Assembly (NCBI GenBank): GCA_023667095.1
Contig: JAMPAT010000008.1
Span: forward strand, 62,001-126,000
Length of the DNA stretch: 64,000 bases
Reading direction: 5' to 3'
Origin: Bacteroidales bacterium
GTDB taxonomy: Bacteria > Bacteroidota > Bacteroidia > Bacteroidales > UBA932
The notes under the pieces are model-generated. The model did no database searches. It was not told the origin of the DNA and was given only the letters and a program-made list of their open reading frames with translations. Positions 17,985 to 25,839 of the stretch are shown in pieces (positions within the stretch are counted from its first letter, which is position 1; every line of letters starts with the position of its first letter). A program made the translations under genes and the position numbers.

Positions 17985-18196
17985 TGAAGATGAAGCTTGA
18001 GGACGCAATGGTTTACGCCCTCGCCACAGCAGGACATGGCATGACAACCGAATGTCTCGCTAAAAAGATAAATGAAGAGTGTCTGCATATTCGTAAAGAC
18101 GGGATGCCTGTTACTGGCAAACAGGTTTATGCTGCAGTGTGCCGAAACCCCAATGTTTTCATAAAAGAAGGTGGAAAAATTTTACTGTCAATGTAA
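17981..18196 (+). CDS. Small winged-helix (HARE-HTH-like) protein
   Basis: The 71-residue protein begins at ATG 17981, overlapping the viaA stop by four bases (ATGA), so translation is coupled; ATG 17984 is an alternative. The pattern MTTECLAKKINE, VTGKQVYAAVCRNPN and FIKEGGKILLSM resembles the HARE-HTH/winged-helix fold: helix-helix-recognition helix-wing. Stand-alone copies could bind nucleic acid or a protein. The tight coupling to ravA-viaA suggests it belongs to the same complex or regulates it. Confidence 0.6.
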   Translation: MMKMKLEDAMVYALATAGHGMTTECLAKKINEECLHIRKDGMPVTGKQVYAAVCRNPNVFIKEGGKILLSM

Positions 18197-18223
18197 AAAT
18201 CAAAGTTGTATCGTAAGCATTAA

Positions 18224-18541
18224 TTGCAGTACACCTTTTCATGGCTTGTCAACAGCATCTGTGGTAATGATTCCATACATTCAGCCGTAGGTCTCGTACA
18301 AAAGTTGACCAAATCGTTGGAACAGATGATGATTGAGACTATATTTGCATGTGGAGAGCCGATGGATAGTGTTCAAGGAATAGGATGGCTGGATTTATGT
18401 CGCCGTGGCGGATATGCATGAGGCATTGCCGCTACCTACTATGGCATACCTGCATGGATGGCCAAATATGTAGTTGCGGAATACCTGCCACAGGTCATGC
18501 TGGATATAATCGGGAAAGAATTAATATACATCTGTGTTTAA
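18224..18541 (+). pseudogene. Decayed ADP-ribosylglycohydrolase-like C-terminus, copy 1
   Basis: The stretch 18197-18558 holds no intact gene. One frame is open from 18224 to a TGA at 18419-18421, then continues in the same frame as GIAATYYGIPAWMAKY and EYLPQVMLDIIGK to TAA 18539-18541. The GIAxxYYGIP...YLP pattern is typical of the last 40 residues of DraG-type ADP-ribosylglycohydrolases. The catalytic N-terminal part is missing, so this is a remnant. Bases 18372-18507 match 21838-21973. Confidence 0.5.
18372..18507 (+). repeat. 136-bp imperfect direct repeat, left copy
   Basis: It matches 21838-21973 at about 116 of 136 positions by eye with no gaps, including the same in-frame TGA. The two copies flank the toroid-like membrane protein and the AAA/PD-(D/E)XK gene. 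Confidence 0.85.
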
Positions 18542-18558
18542 TTTCAATACATTGACTT

Positions 18559-20094
18559 ATGTGTGAAGATGTCTTGGCTAAAATGATTCTGTCCATATGG
18601 AGAATCTGTAAATGGTCATGTTGGCAGATGCTCCTGTTCTATGCCATGCCCTATATATGGCAATATCATTACGATATATCGACAATAGTACTTATATTGC
18701 TGTATACTGTGCTATATTCGGTATATTGGGAAATCGTATCCGGGGTAGACAGATTACGCTGGCTCATATCTCCGTATTTGATATATTCGGCAGTAGCAGT
18801 TGCACTGTCCTGCATAGTAGAAACTTGGGAAGCGTCAGTATGGTTTTCTCTCTTGTTGCCATTGTATGGGGCTATATGCGTGTCTGTTACCAAAATCTGT
18901 AGAAAATATTTCCGTAAAATCCATGAAAGATACAGATTCGGCTGGATTATGACATATACAATCCTTGCCATTTTTCTTGTGACAATAAAAATCCTTTGTG
19001 TATCATGGGAACGCTCGAAGCAAGGCTCTATTGAAAATGAAAAAGAAGATATTTTAGCAAGAAAAGACTATTTGCTTGATAAACTGATTGCAACGCCACA
19101 GGATGTATTGGATGAAATGCCTTCAGCAATAGGCACACAGTTTCAGGGAGAATGGGCTTTGTATTCATGCTCCATGCTATCGGCCGCATTGGTGAATATA
19201 TCACGTTTATATCCGGAGACGAAAGACGGGAATATTCAATATGTTGACAGCCTTATCCAAATTGTGATGGCGCCAGAAATGCGTGACTACGATGCAATGA
19301 GGTGGTATGAAGATCCGTTGGAGACCTTGGATGGAGATGTGAGCCACATTTCCTATCTCAGCCATCTGGCCTGGATGATGTGTGGCTATAGGCAGATTAG
19401 TGGAGATTCAAAATATGATAAATTATTGTCGTCTCTATGCAGAACGATGAACAGAAGGATACTCAATAGTGGCTGTCTGAACCTTCCAACCTATCCGGGA
19501 GAATCAATCTATATTCCGGATATGCTTGTCTCTATTGTAGCCTTAAACCAATATGCCTGTATGAACAATGGAAAATATCTCAGTACTGTAAGAAAGTGGG
19601 TGGAACAGGCACAAAAAGAATGGCTTGATGACAAAACCGGATTATTGGTCTCTTTCTTAAAGGAAGATGGAACCCAATATGATGGAGCACCAGTCAAAGG
19701 ATCTTACTCGGCATTGAATTGCTATTATCTGTCTTTTATTGACGAGAATTTCGCCCGTGGACAATATGAAACCCTCAAATCACTGTTTTGGAAAGACGGA
19801 GCTGTTTCAGGCCTGAAAGAATATTATGACCGGACCTGCTATTTCGGTCTGGATATAGATGCCGGGCCTATTGTGTTTGAATTGAGTCCATCCGGGACGG
19901 CTTTCATGGCAGGGGCGGCAACCAGTTTCAATGATACGATAATAAGGAACGGCATTTTGATGACAGCAGAAATTTTCGGCCACACAATAAGGCATAATGG
20001 AAAACGCCATTACCTCTTGGCAGACATCGCTTTAGTCGGCGAATCAATTATGCTGGCAATGCGGACACATTGTGACATGTTGCGTATTCCATGA
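18559..20094 (+). CDS. Membrane protein with alpha/alpha-toroid-like domain
   Basis: Of 511 residues, the first 150 contain about five membrane spans. The remaining 350 residues form a soluble domain with regular helix pairs and motifs such as DGDVSHISYLSHLAWMMCGY, EYYDRTCYFGLD and AGPIVFELSPSGTAF. The spacing of aromatic and Asp/His residues is like (alpha/alpha)6 toroids, such as the linalool dehydratase-isomerase or glycosidase-like folds, but I cannot assign an enzyme. It lies between the two glycohydrolase remnants and is moderately AT-rich. Confidence 0.6.
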   Translation: MCEDVLAKMILSIWRICKWSCWQMLLFYAMPYIWQYHYDISTIVLILLYTVLYSVYWEIVSGVDRLRWLISPYLIYSAVAVALSCIVETWEASVWFSLLLPLYGAICVSVTKICRKYFRKIHERYRFGWIMTYTILAIFLVTIKILCVSWERSKQGSIENEKEDILARKDYLLDKLIATPQDVLDEMPSAIGTQFQGEWALYSCSMLSAALVNISRLYPETKDGNIQYVDSLIQIVMAPEMRDYDAMRWYEDPLETLDGDVSHISYLSHLAWMMCGYRQISGDSKYDKLLSSLCRTMNRRILNSGCLNLPTYPGESIYIPDMLVSIVALNQYACMNNGKYLSTVRKWVEQAQKEWLDDKTGLLVSFLKEDGTQYDGAPVKGSYSALNCYYLSFIDENFARGQYETLKSLFWKDGAVSGLKEYYDRTCYFGLDIDAGPIVFELSPSGTAFMAGAATSFNDTIIRNGILMTAEIFGHTIRHNGKRHYLLADIALVGESIMLAMRTHCDMLRIP

Positions 20095-20173
20095 AAAATT
20101 GCTAAGTTCGCTGTCCGATTAGAGTAAGTGTACAGGCTTGACACGAACTTCCTCGACTATAAAAAGAAATGAT

Positions 20174-21736
20174 ATGTCAGATCGCAAGATGCTATATCCT
20201 ATAGGAATCCAGAGTTTTTCTGAGATACGTGAAAACGGTTATGTCTATGTAGACAAGACTGCCTTGATTTACCATATGGTGAAGGAAGGGAAATATTATT
20301 TTCTTTCACGTCCGCGCCGTTTCGGGAAAAGCCTTCTGCTAAGCACTTTGGAAGCCTATTTTCTTGGCCGCAGGGAACTTTTTGACGGTTTGGCCATTGC
20401 TGGACTTGAAAAGGACTGGATTGAATATCCGGTACTCCATCTGGACTTGAATACCGAGAAATACACAAGTCCCGAGGTCCTTGATAATCTCCTGAATGAC
20501 TATGTAAGCCAATGGGAGTCGGTCTATGGCAGACGTGATGAGGAGGTGAGCCTGCCTTTGAGGTTCCAGGGCGTCATCCGGCGTGCGAAGGAGAAGACCG
20601 GGCGCAATGTCGTGATTCTTGTGGACGAATACGACAAGCCTATGCTCCAGGCAATCGGCAACGGGCCTCTTCTCGATGCGTACCGTGCGACACTGAAGAG
20701 TTTCTATGGCGCATTGAAGAGCATGGATGCCTGCATCCGCTTCGCTTTCCTTACCGGTGTCACGAAATTCGGCAAGGTGAGTGTGTTCAGTGACTTGAAC
20801 AATCTGAAGGACATTTCCATGAGCTCGTCCTACTATGATATCTGCGGGATATCGGAAGAAGAGCTGCATGGATATTTTGATTCGGAGATAGAGACTCTTG
20901 GCAGGAGCAATTCTGAAAGCAAGGAGGATGCATATCTGCACCTGAAGCAGAATTATGACGGCTACCATTTCAGCTATGATTCCCCGGGAATGTACAATCC
21001 TTTCAGCATATTGTGGACATTAAGCGAGAACCGTTACGGCAGCTACTGGTTTGAGACTGGCACTCCGACATTCCTTGTGGAGCTTCTGCAGAACAGGGAC
21101 TACAATCTTGAGAAGATGTCCCGTGTCGTAACAGACGAAGATGTGCTGAACAGCATTTTCACAGATGACAATCCTATCCCTGTAATCTATCAGAGCGGTT
21201 ACCTGACCATCAAGGGCTATGACCATCGTTTCGGTATGTACACTTTAGGCTTCCCCAACAAGGAGGTAGAGAATGGATTTGTGAAGTTCCTGATGCCATA
21301 TTACACATCAAAGGACAAGGTTGACTCTCCTTTTGAAATCCGTCAGTTCGTCATGGATGTTGAACGCGGCGATGCCGATGGCTTCATGTCCCGTCTCCAG
21401 TCTTTCTTTGCCAATGCGAAGTTCGACCAGATAGCGAAGGATACGGAGAACTGGTTCCAGAATGTCGTCTTCATAGTGACGACCCTTGCCGGCTTCTATG
21501 TTGAGGCAGAGCGTCAGACCAGCAGCGGACGCATAGACCTGGTCATAAAGACTGACAGATATATCTATGTGATAGAACTGAAATATGACGGTAGCGCGGA
21601 AGAGGCCCTCAGGCAGATAGACGAGAAAGGCTATGCTCTGCCGTTCACCAGCGATGGCAGGGAAATAGTGAAGATAGGTGCGAATTTCAGTTCCGCTCTG
21701 AGGGGCATCGAAAAATGGATTGTCGTGCGTGGCTGA
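20174..21736 (+). CDS. AAA-ATPase_like / PD-(D/E)XK nuclease-fold protein (DUF1703 type)
   Basis: The 520-residue protein starts at ATG 20174 (MSDRKMLYPIGIQSF), the usual family start, not at the upstream in-frame TTG-like codon. The AAA part has Walker A RPRRFGKS (residues 46-53) and Walker B VVILVDEYDKPML (about 145-157). The C-terminal domain has the nuclease core: RIDLVIKT, IELKYDG and a conserved Gln-rich helix EEALRQIDEKGY. This family is very common and multi-copy in gut Bacteroidales and its function is unknown. It is richer in GC than its left neighbours, so it is probably an independent arrival. Confidence 0.85.
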   Translation: MSDRKMLYPIGIQSFSEIRENGYVYVDKTALIYHMVKEGKYYFLSRPRRFGKSLLLSTLEAYFLGRRELFDGLAIAGLEKDWIEYPVLHLDLNTEKYTSPEVLDNLLNDYVSQWESVYGRRDEEVSLPLRFQGVIRRAKEKTGRNVVILVDEYDKPMLQAIGNGPLLDAYRATLKSFYGALKSMDACIRFAFLTGVTKFGKVSVFSDLNNLKDISMSSSYYDICGISEEELHGYFDSEIETLGRSNSESKEDAYLHLKQNYDGYHFSYDSPGMYNPFSILWTLSENRYGSYWFETGTPTFLVELLQNRDYNLEKMSRVVTDEDVLNSIFTDDNPIPVIYQSGYLTIKGYDHRFGMYTLGFPNKEVENGFVKFLMPYYTSKDKVDSPFEIRQFVMDVERGDADGFMSRLQSFFANAKFDQIAKDTENWFQNVVFIVTTLAGFYVEAERQTSSGRIDLVIKTDRYIYVIELKYDGSAEEALRQIDEKGYALPFTSDGREIVKIGANFSSALRGIEKWIVVRG

Positions 21737-21837
21737 ACTTGCGTGATTTCTCGAAGTCAGAATTACAGGAGACTGTCCATTGGAAAAGCCAGCTGGATTC
21801 ATCCAATAGTGCACAGATATCAACCAACTGGCTTGTA

Positions 21838-22007
21838 TTCAAGGAATAGGGTGGCGGGACTTATGTGTCTGCAACGGATATGCATGAGGCATTGCCGCAG
21901 CCTGTTATGGCATACCTGCATGGATGGTCAAATATGTTGTCACTGAATACCTGCCGCAAGTCATGCTGGATATTATTGTGAAATTGGATAATGCGTGTGC
22001 AAGATAA
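21838..22007 (+). pseudogene. Decayed ADP-ribosylglycohydrolase-like C-terminus, copy 2
   Basis: After a TGA at 21885-21887 the frame reads GIAAACYGIPAWMVKY and EYLPQVMLDIIVK and stops at TAA 22005-22007. It parallels the fragment at 18421-18541. Upstream (21737-21837) a few codons (WKSQLDSSN) may belong to the same broken gene. The catalytic part is absent. Confidence 0.5.
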
Positions 22008-22416
22008 ACTGCAGGCCGGGAGCAGAACTTGTGTAAAATATGCCGGGGCGCAGGGCCTATTTCCTTTATTCCGATGGCGTGGTCGGCAGACGGTAATATC
22101 TTTTGGGGCATTACGGTGTCATCTTGTTCCCAGTCGAGCATGTGTGAAAAATATAATGGTTTGATATGTAATTAATTATGGTTTTAAAGAGATGGCAGGT
22201 GGCATGATTATGAGGGGTACCTGCCATCGGAATCTGCATTATACGCTCTGGGCGGCACTTTCTGATGCATGATATGGAACAAATTAACGTTCTGGATAAT
22301 CCTGCAACAGGGGACGTGACGTAAAAATACCGTACTTCTTCGAATTTGGCTGGATAGACAAAAGGGTGGACACCTATGCGCCCGCCCTTGAAAGGCTCAA
22401 TATTTCTCAGCAGTGT
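22008..22416. other. Gene-free gap with a 10-bp inverted repeat
   Basis: No convincing gene is present in either direction. A perfect 10-bp inverted repeat (GATGGCAGGT at 22191-22200, ACCTGCCATC at 22219-22228) with an 18-base loop stands alone without a T-run, so it is not a standard terminator. The remainder shows no open frame with coding character. Confidence 0.5.
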
Positions 22417-23148
22417 CTATATCAGCGTCATTGTCATCTCAATGTCATCAACCGGACGGTCTCCGCGTCCTGTGGCTGACTTCTGGATCATTTCTATTGT
22501 TTCAAGGCCCGATTCCACCTCGCCGAAGACCGTGTACTGGCCGTCCAGATGTGGAGTACCTCCGATGGTCGTGTAGATTTCCTTTTGCTTGTCTGTGAGT
22601 GCCGGGCCTTTCTCTTTTACTATGGCTCCGGACTCTGCCGCCAGCTTTTCCTGCAGCGCCTGAAGCCCTGCACGGTTGCGGTCGCGTCTCATCTGCATGA
22701 TCTCTGCACGGTGCTGTGCAGCAAGTCCGTTGAACACCTCCTGCATCCGCTGCATTTCCATCTGCTTGGCAAGCTGCCCCATCTGTCCGTCCTTATATAC
22801 CTGTCCCCAGACAATATAGAACTGTGAACCGCTGCTTTTTCGCTCCGGGTTCATCTCATCGCCAAGCCGTGCTGCAGCCAGTGCACCGCGCCTGTGGTAG
22901 AGTCCCTCCTTGATTTCCGCATCAATCGTATAGCCAGGCCCTCCTGTGCCCAATTGCTTTCCGGACGGTGCCCCTTTTGATTCTGGATCTCCACCCTGTA
23001 TCATGAAGTCCCTGATTACGCGGTGGAACAGTGTCCCGTTGTAGAAACCTTCCTTTACCAGTTTTACGAAATTGTCACGGTGGAGCGGAGTCTCGTCATA
23101 CAGGCGGACGATTATCTCTCCAAGTGTAGTATTTATCCTGACTTTCAT
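22417..23148 (-). CDS. Cyclophilin-type peptidyl-prolyl cis-trans isomerase
   Basis: The 243-residue protein starts at the ATG at 23148 ([12 protein letters not shown]); an upstream in-frame extension to 23238 overlaps the neighbouring gene. Cyclophilin motifs are [36 protein letters not shown] and QYTVFGEV. A charged helical insertion of about 60 residues (about 130-190) splits the barrel before the last motif, as in other Bacteroidota cyclophilins. There is no signal peptide, so it is cytosolic. It is 28 bases downstream of the HAD gene and probably shares its promoter. Confidence 0.92.
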   Translation of the reverse strand: MKVRINTTLGEIIVRLYDETPLHRDNFVKLVKEGFYNGTLFHRVIRDFMIQGGDPESKGAPSGKQLGTGGPGYTIDAEIKEGLYHRRGALAAARLGDEMNPERKSSGSQFYIVWGQVYKDGQMGQLAKQMEMQRMQEVFNGLAAQHRAEIMQMRRDRNRAGLQALQEKLAAESGAIVKEKGPALTDKQKEIYTTIGGTPHLDGQYTVFGEVESGLETIEMIQKSATGRGDRPVDDIEMTMTLI

Positions 23149-23176
23149 GTCTTTATGTTTTAAACATTGTTTACAA

Positions 23177-23842
23177 TCACTTCGCCTCGGCACGTACCAC
23201 CCCAAGCATATCCTCCATGGTGAACCCGTCAAAACCATCTATGACAGCATCTGCTTTCCCCTCAATGCTTTCACGCGTGTATGTCGTTGCCAGGCCAATC
23301 ACTGTCGCTCCGGAACGGCGTCCTGCTTCAAGCCCTTTGTACGAATCCTCAAAGACATAGCAGTTTCCGATGGCACATCCCAGTCTCTTGGCCGCCATGA
23401 TATAGCCCTCCGGATCAGGCTTTGAGCGTGTCACCTGCGAACCGTCTATCACGTCATCGAAATATCCCCTGAACTCAGGGTGCTGGGCGCATAGGCAGCT
23501 CATCTTTACATTGTCTGAACTCGTGACAACGGCGGTCCTGATGCCATGCTCACGCAATGACCGGACAAATCTGTACACTCCAGGCATTATCGGATATATT
23601 GCTTCGTTTTCGAATTTATGGATCTGTTCTACAATTGCTGCCCTTGCCTGCGGATCCGGGAAATGGATGTCAAGAATCTCCTTGAGGGTGCTTCCCTTGA
23701 TGTCATGTGCAAATGTCGGGGAGGGGAGCCTATGATCCCTGGACATGTCGTCCCAGAATCCCGTGTAGAGGCCTTCCGAATCAACGAGTACGCCGTCAAG
23801 ATCGAACAATGCGGCTACACCTTCCATTGCAGTATCTTCCAT
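23177..23842 (-). CDS. HAD-superfamily phosphatase/phosphomutase (beta-PGM-like)
   Basis: The 221-residue protein has HAD motif [11 protein letters not shown] (about residues 14-23), a helical cap, motif II TAVVTSS, the motif III lysine around SKPDPEGY and motif [13 protein letters not shown]. It is of the beta-phosphoglucomutase subfamily; sugar-phosphate substrates are likely but unspecified. The start may be the Met at 23842 or the one at 23827. It has its own promoter facing right-to-left at 23870-23877. Confidence 0.88.
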   Translation of the reverse strand: MEDTAMEGVAALFDLDGVLVDSEGLYTGFWDDMSRDHRLPSPTFAHDIKGSTLKEILDIHFPDPQARAAIVEQIHKFENEAIYPIMPGVYRFVRSLREHGIRTAVVTSSDNVKMSCLCAQHPEFRGYFDDVIDGSQVTRSKPDPEGYIMAAKRLGCAIGNCYVFEDSYKGLEAGRRSGATVIGLATTYTRESIEGKADAVIDGFDGFTMEDMLGVVRAEAK

Positions 23843-23865
23843 ATCTTTGCTGTTTTATGTTCTGT

Positions 23866-23953
23866 GGCGCAAAGTTACTTCCTTTTTTCCAATAGTCTTA
23901 TACTTTTGGCTGTCCGGGAGCAGATTCCACAGGAAATTGCGTAACTTTGCGCC
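23866..23953. promoter_or_regulatory. Divergent promoters inside a 13-bp inverted repeat
   Basis: GGCGCAAAGTTAC (23866-23878) and GTAACTTTGCGCC (23941-23953) are perfect inverted copies. Each contains a TAACTTTG box that fits the Bacteroidota -7 consensus TAnnTTTG: 23877-23870 toward the HAD gene and 23942-23949 toward the small membrane protein gene. The -33 elements are weak. The symmetry could be a shared operator or just two near-identical promoters. Confidence 0.65.
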
Positions 23954-23967
23954 TGCTTTCAGTACAC

Positions 23968-24249
23968 ATGATGCCAGACTCCAAGATGCCGAAACTTATT
24001 GACAAATCCAAGGCGGTGCTTTCCCGTCTTCCGTTCAGGACAGGTGTAATTATCCTGTGCCTGTGTGCCGTTTTCTATGCGGTGTCCTTTGCACAGATGC
24101 TCCTTCCGATATCCGCGGAAGCCAAAGGAGTCCTCTGGTTTGTCTTTTTTGGTCTTGCCAAGACAGCGCAGTATTCGGCAATTGCCATCCTCGGTGCAGC
24201 CGGAATTGCAAGGATCAAGGGAAGGTTCCGGTGCACTGGAAGAAAATGA
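23968..24249 (+). CDS. Small two-span membrane protein (transporter-suffix-like)
   Basis: The 93-residue protein has two hydrophobic helices (FRTGVIILCLCAVFYAVSF and AIAILGAAGIARIKGRF region) separated by a short loop, resembling proteins annotated as transporter suffix domain. ATG 23968 or 23971 is the start, because the -7 box at 23942-23949 rules out codons further upstream. It converges on the aminotransferase gene with a 22-base gap. The function is unknown. Confidence 0.65.
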   Translation: MMPDSKMPKLIDKSKAVLSRLPFRTGVIILCLCAVFYAVSFAQMLLPISAEAKGVLWFVFFGLAKTAQYSAIAILGAAGIARIKGRFRCTGRK

Positions 24250-24271
24250 TGGACATCCACAGCAGATTTTT

Positions 24272-25462
24272 TCAGGCCCTGTATTCCTCCAGAGCCTTTG
24301 CAAGCAGGAAAAGTGCACGGTTGAGGTCTTCCTTGCAGAGGACGTATGCAAGGCGCACTTCATCCTTGCCAAGCTCCGGGTTTGAATAGAAGCCGTTTGC
24401 CGGCGCCATCATGATGGTCTCGTTCTCGTAGCTGAAATCAGACAGGCACCACATGCAGAATTTCTCGGCATCGTCCACAGGAAGCCTTGCGACTGTGTAG
24501 AAGGCCCCCATCGGTATGGGCGAGTAGACTCCAGGAATCTTGTTCAGGCCGTCTATCAGGCAGTTGCGCCTTTCAAGGTATTCCTCATATACCATTGCCG
24601 AATAGTCCTCTGTGTTGTCTATGGAGGCTTCTGCCACAATCTGCCCGAGCAGAGGTGGACTGAGCCTTGCCTGACAGAATTTCATCACTGAGTTGCGTAC
24701 CTCCCTGTTGCGTGTGACAAGCGCACCGATACGGATTCCGCATTCCGAATAACGCTTTGATACAGAGTCTATGAGGATTACATTGTCTTCAAGTCCCTCG
24801 AAGTGCATGGCAGAAATATACGGTGCCCCAGTATATATGAATTCGCGGTACACCTCATCCGAGAACAGGTAAAGGTCATATTTCATCACGAGGTCCCTTA
24901 TCCTGTTCATCTCCTTCCTGGAGTAAAGGTATCCTGTAGGGTTGTTCGGATTGCAGATGAGTATTGCCTTCGTGCGGTCTGTAATCAGTTCCTCGAATTT
25001 TTCCATAGGAGGCAGTGCGAATCCGTTGTCGATAGATGCCGGGACGGTCCTGATGACTGCACCGGCCGATACGGCGAAAGCCATATAGTTGGCGTATGCC
25101 GGCTCAGGGACGATTATCTCATCGCCGGGGTCAAGGCAGCTCATGAATGCAAACAGTACGGCTTCCGAGCCTCCGCTTGTGATGATTATGTCATCAGGGG
25201 AGAGGGTGATCCTGTATTTCTGGTAATATTCCGCAAGCTTTTCCCTTAGGCTTGCGAAGCCCTGGCTCGGGCTGTACTCGAGCGTCTTGCGGTCAATGTC
25301 CTTGAGTATGTCAAGTGCCTTCTGGGGTGTCGGGAGGTCAGGCTGGCCGATATTGAGGTGATATACCTTTACTCCCTTGCGCTTTGCCTCCTCAGCGTAT
25401 GGCATGAGTTTCCTGATAGGTGATGCGGGGATGTTATTTCCCCTTTCTGATATGTGCGGCAT
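24272..25462 (-). CDS. Class I/II PLP aminotransferase (aspartate-aminotransferase fold)
   Basis: The 396-residue protein carries the fold type I signatures: YSPSQGFASLREKLAEYY, TSGGSEAV, NPNNPTG (residues 171-177), the cofactor-binding Asp in FSDEVYREF (D202), the Schiff-base lysine K236 in SVSKRYSECG and the following GIRIG. It belongs to the AspC-like group that transaminates aspartate or aromatic and branched substrates; the exact substrate cannot be fixed. It is cytosolic and stands as a single leftward gene. A 6-bp inverted repeat with a TTG loop (25491-25505) lies in its leader. Confidence 0.88.
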   Translation of the reverse strand: MPHISERGNNIPASPIRKLMPYAEEAKRKGVKVYHLNIGQPDLPTPQKALDILKDIDRKTLEYSPSQGFASLREKLAEYYQKYRITLSPDDIIITSGGSEAVLFAFMSCLDPGDEIIVPEPAYANYMAFAVSAGAVIRTVPASIDNGFALPPMEKFEELITDRTKAILICNPNNPTGYLYSRKEMNRIRDLVMKYDLYLFSDEVYREFIYTGAPYISAMHFEGLEDNVILIDSVSKRYSECGIRIGALVTRNREVRNSVMKFCQARLSPPLLGQIVAEASIDNTEDYSAMVYEEYLERRNCLIDGLNKIPGVYSPIPMGAFYTVARLPVDDAEKFCMWCLSDFSYENETIMMAPANGFYSNPELGKDEVRLAYVLCKEDLNRALFLLAKALEEYRA

Positions 25463-25607
25463 AATTGTGTGTTGTCTGCTAAGTTAGTTTTCCCGGTTGC
25501 CGGGACAGCTCAAAAAACGTGTGAATTTAGCACTTTTTCCTGAGACAGCCAATATTTGTTGCAGCAGGGTATGGGAGGATTTTTTCGTTCGTGACTGTGC
25601 ATGTCCT

Positions 25608-25639
25608 ATTGTAAATAATCATGTAAATTCATATCTTTG
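25608..25639 (+). promoter_or_regulatory. Promoter of the carAB leader
   Basis: ATTG (25608-25611), a 20-base spacer and TATCTTTG (25632-25639) match the Bacteroidota TTTG-N19-21-TAnnTTTG promoter closely. Transcription would begin near 25646, giving a leader of about 190 bases before carA. Confidence 0.7.
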
Positions 25640-25654
25640 CACGGATAAAGAGAA

Positions 25655-25738
25655 ATGAAATGGGAACAGGAATCACAACCGTATATCAATCAGGCTCTTG
25701 CCCGGACAATGTCGGGAGTGTTGCCCCTTTTCCTCTGA
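25655..25738 (+). CDS. Putative leader peptide of the carAB attenuator, 27 residues
   Basis: ATG 25655 opens 27 codons (MKWEQESQ... ending SGVLPLFL) and stops at TGA 25736-25738, two bases before the terminator hairpin. The last codons lie in a C/T-rich tract. A second open frame from ATG 25660 ends at about the same point. A ribosome that follows RNA polymerase closely to this stop would cover the terminator stem, as in the pyrBI leader of E. coli. The peptide itself probably has no function. Confidence 0.5.
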   Translation: MKWEQESQPYINQALARTMSGVLPLFL

Positions 25739-25740
25739 TT

Positions 25741-25772
25741 TGACCACCTTTTTCAAGGGGGTCATTTTTTTA
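25741..25772 (+). terminator. Intrinsic terminator/attenuator before carA
   Basis: TGACCACCTT pairs with AAGGGGGTCA (one mismatch) around a short loop, followed by a run of seven T. It lies inside the carA leader, not after a gene, so it is an attenuator. An upstream alternative pairing (AATCAG at about 25688 with CTGATT at about 25735) could compete. Confidence 0.75.
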
Positions 25773-25839
25773 TGTATCCGGGAGAATCCCGGGGACAGGT
25801 ATACAGGAATATTGTATTAACAAATAGATTACGTTGACT

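Noticed and set aside
22191..22228. Inverted repeat as a terminator or attachment site
   Set aside because: It has no T-run, no flanking target duplication and no integrase gene nearby.
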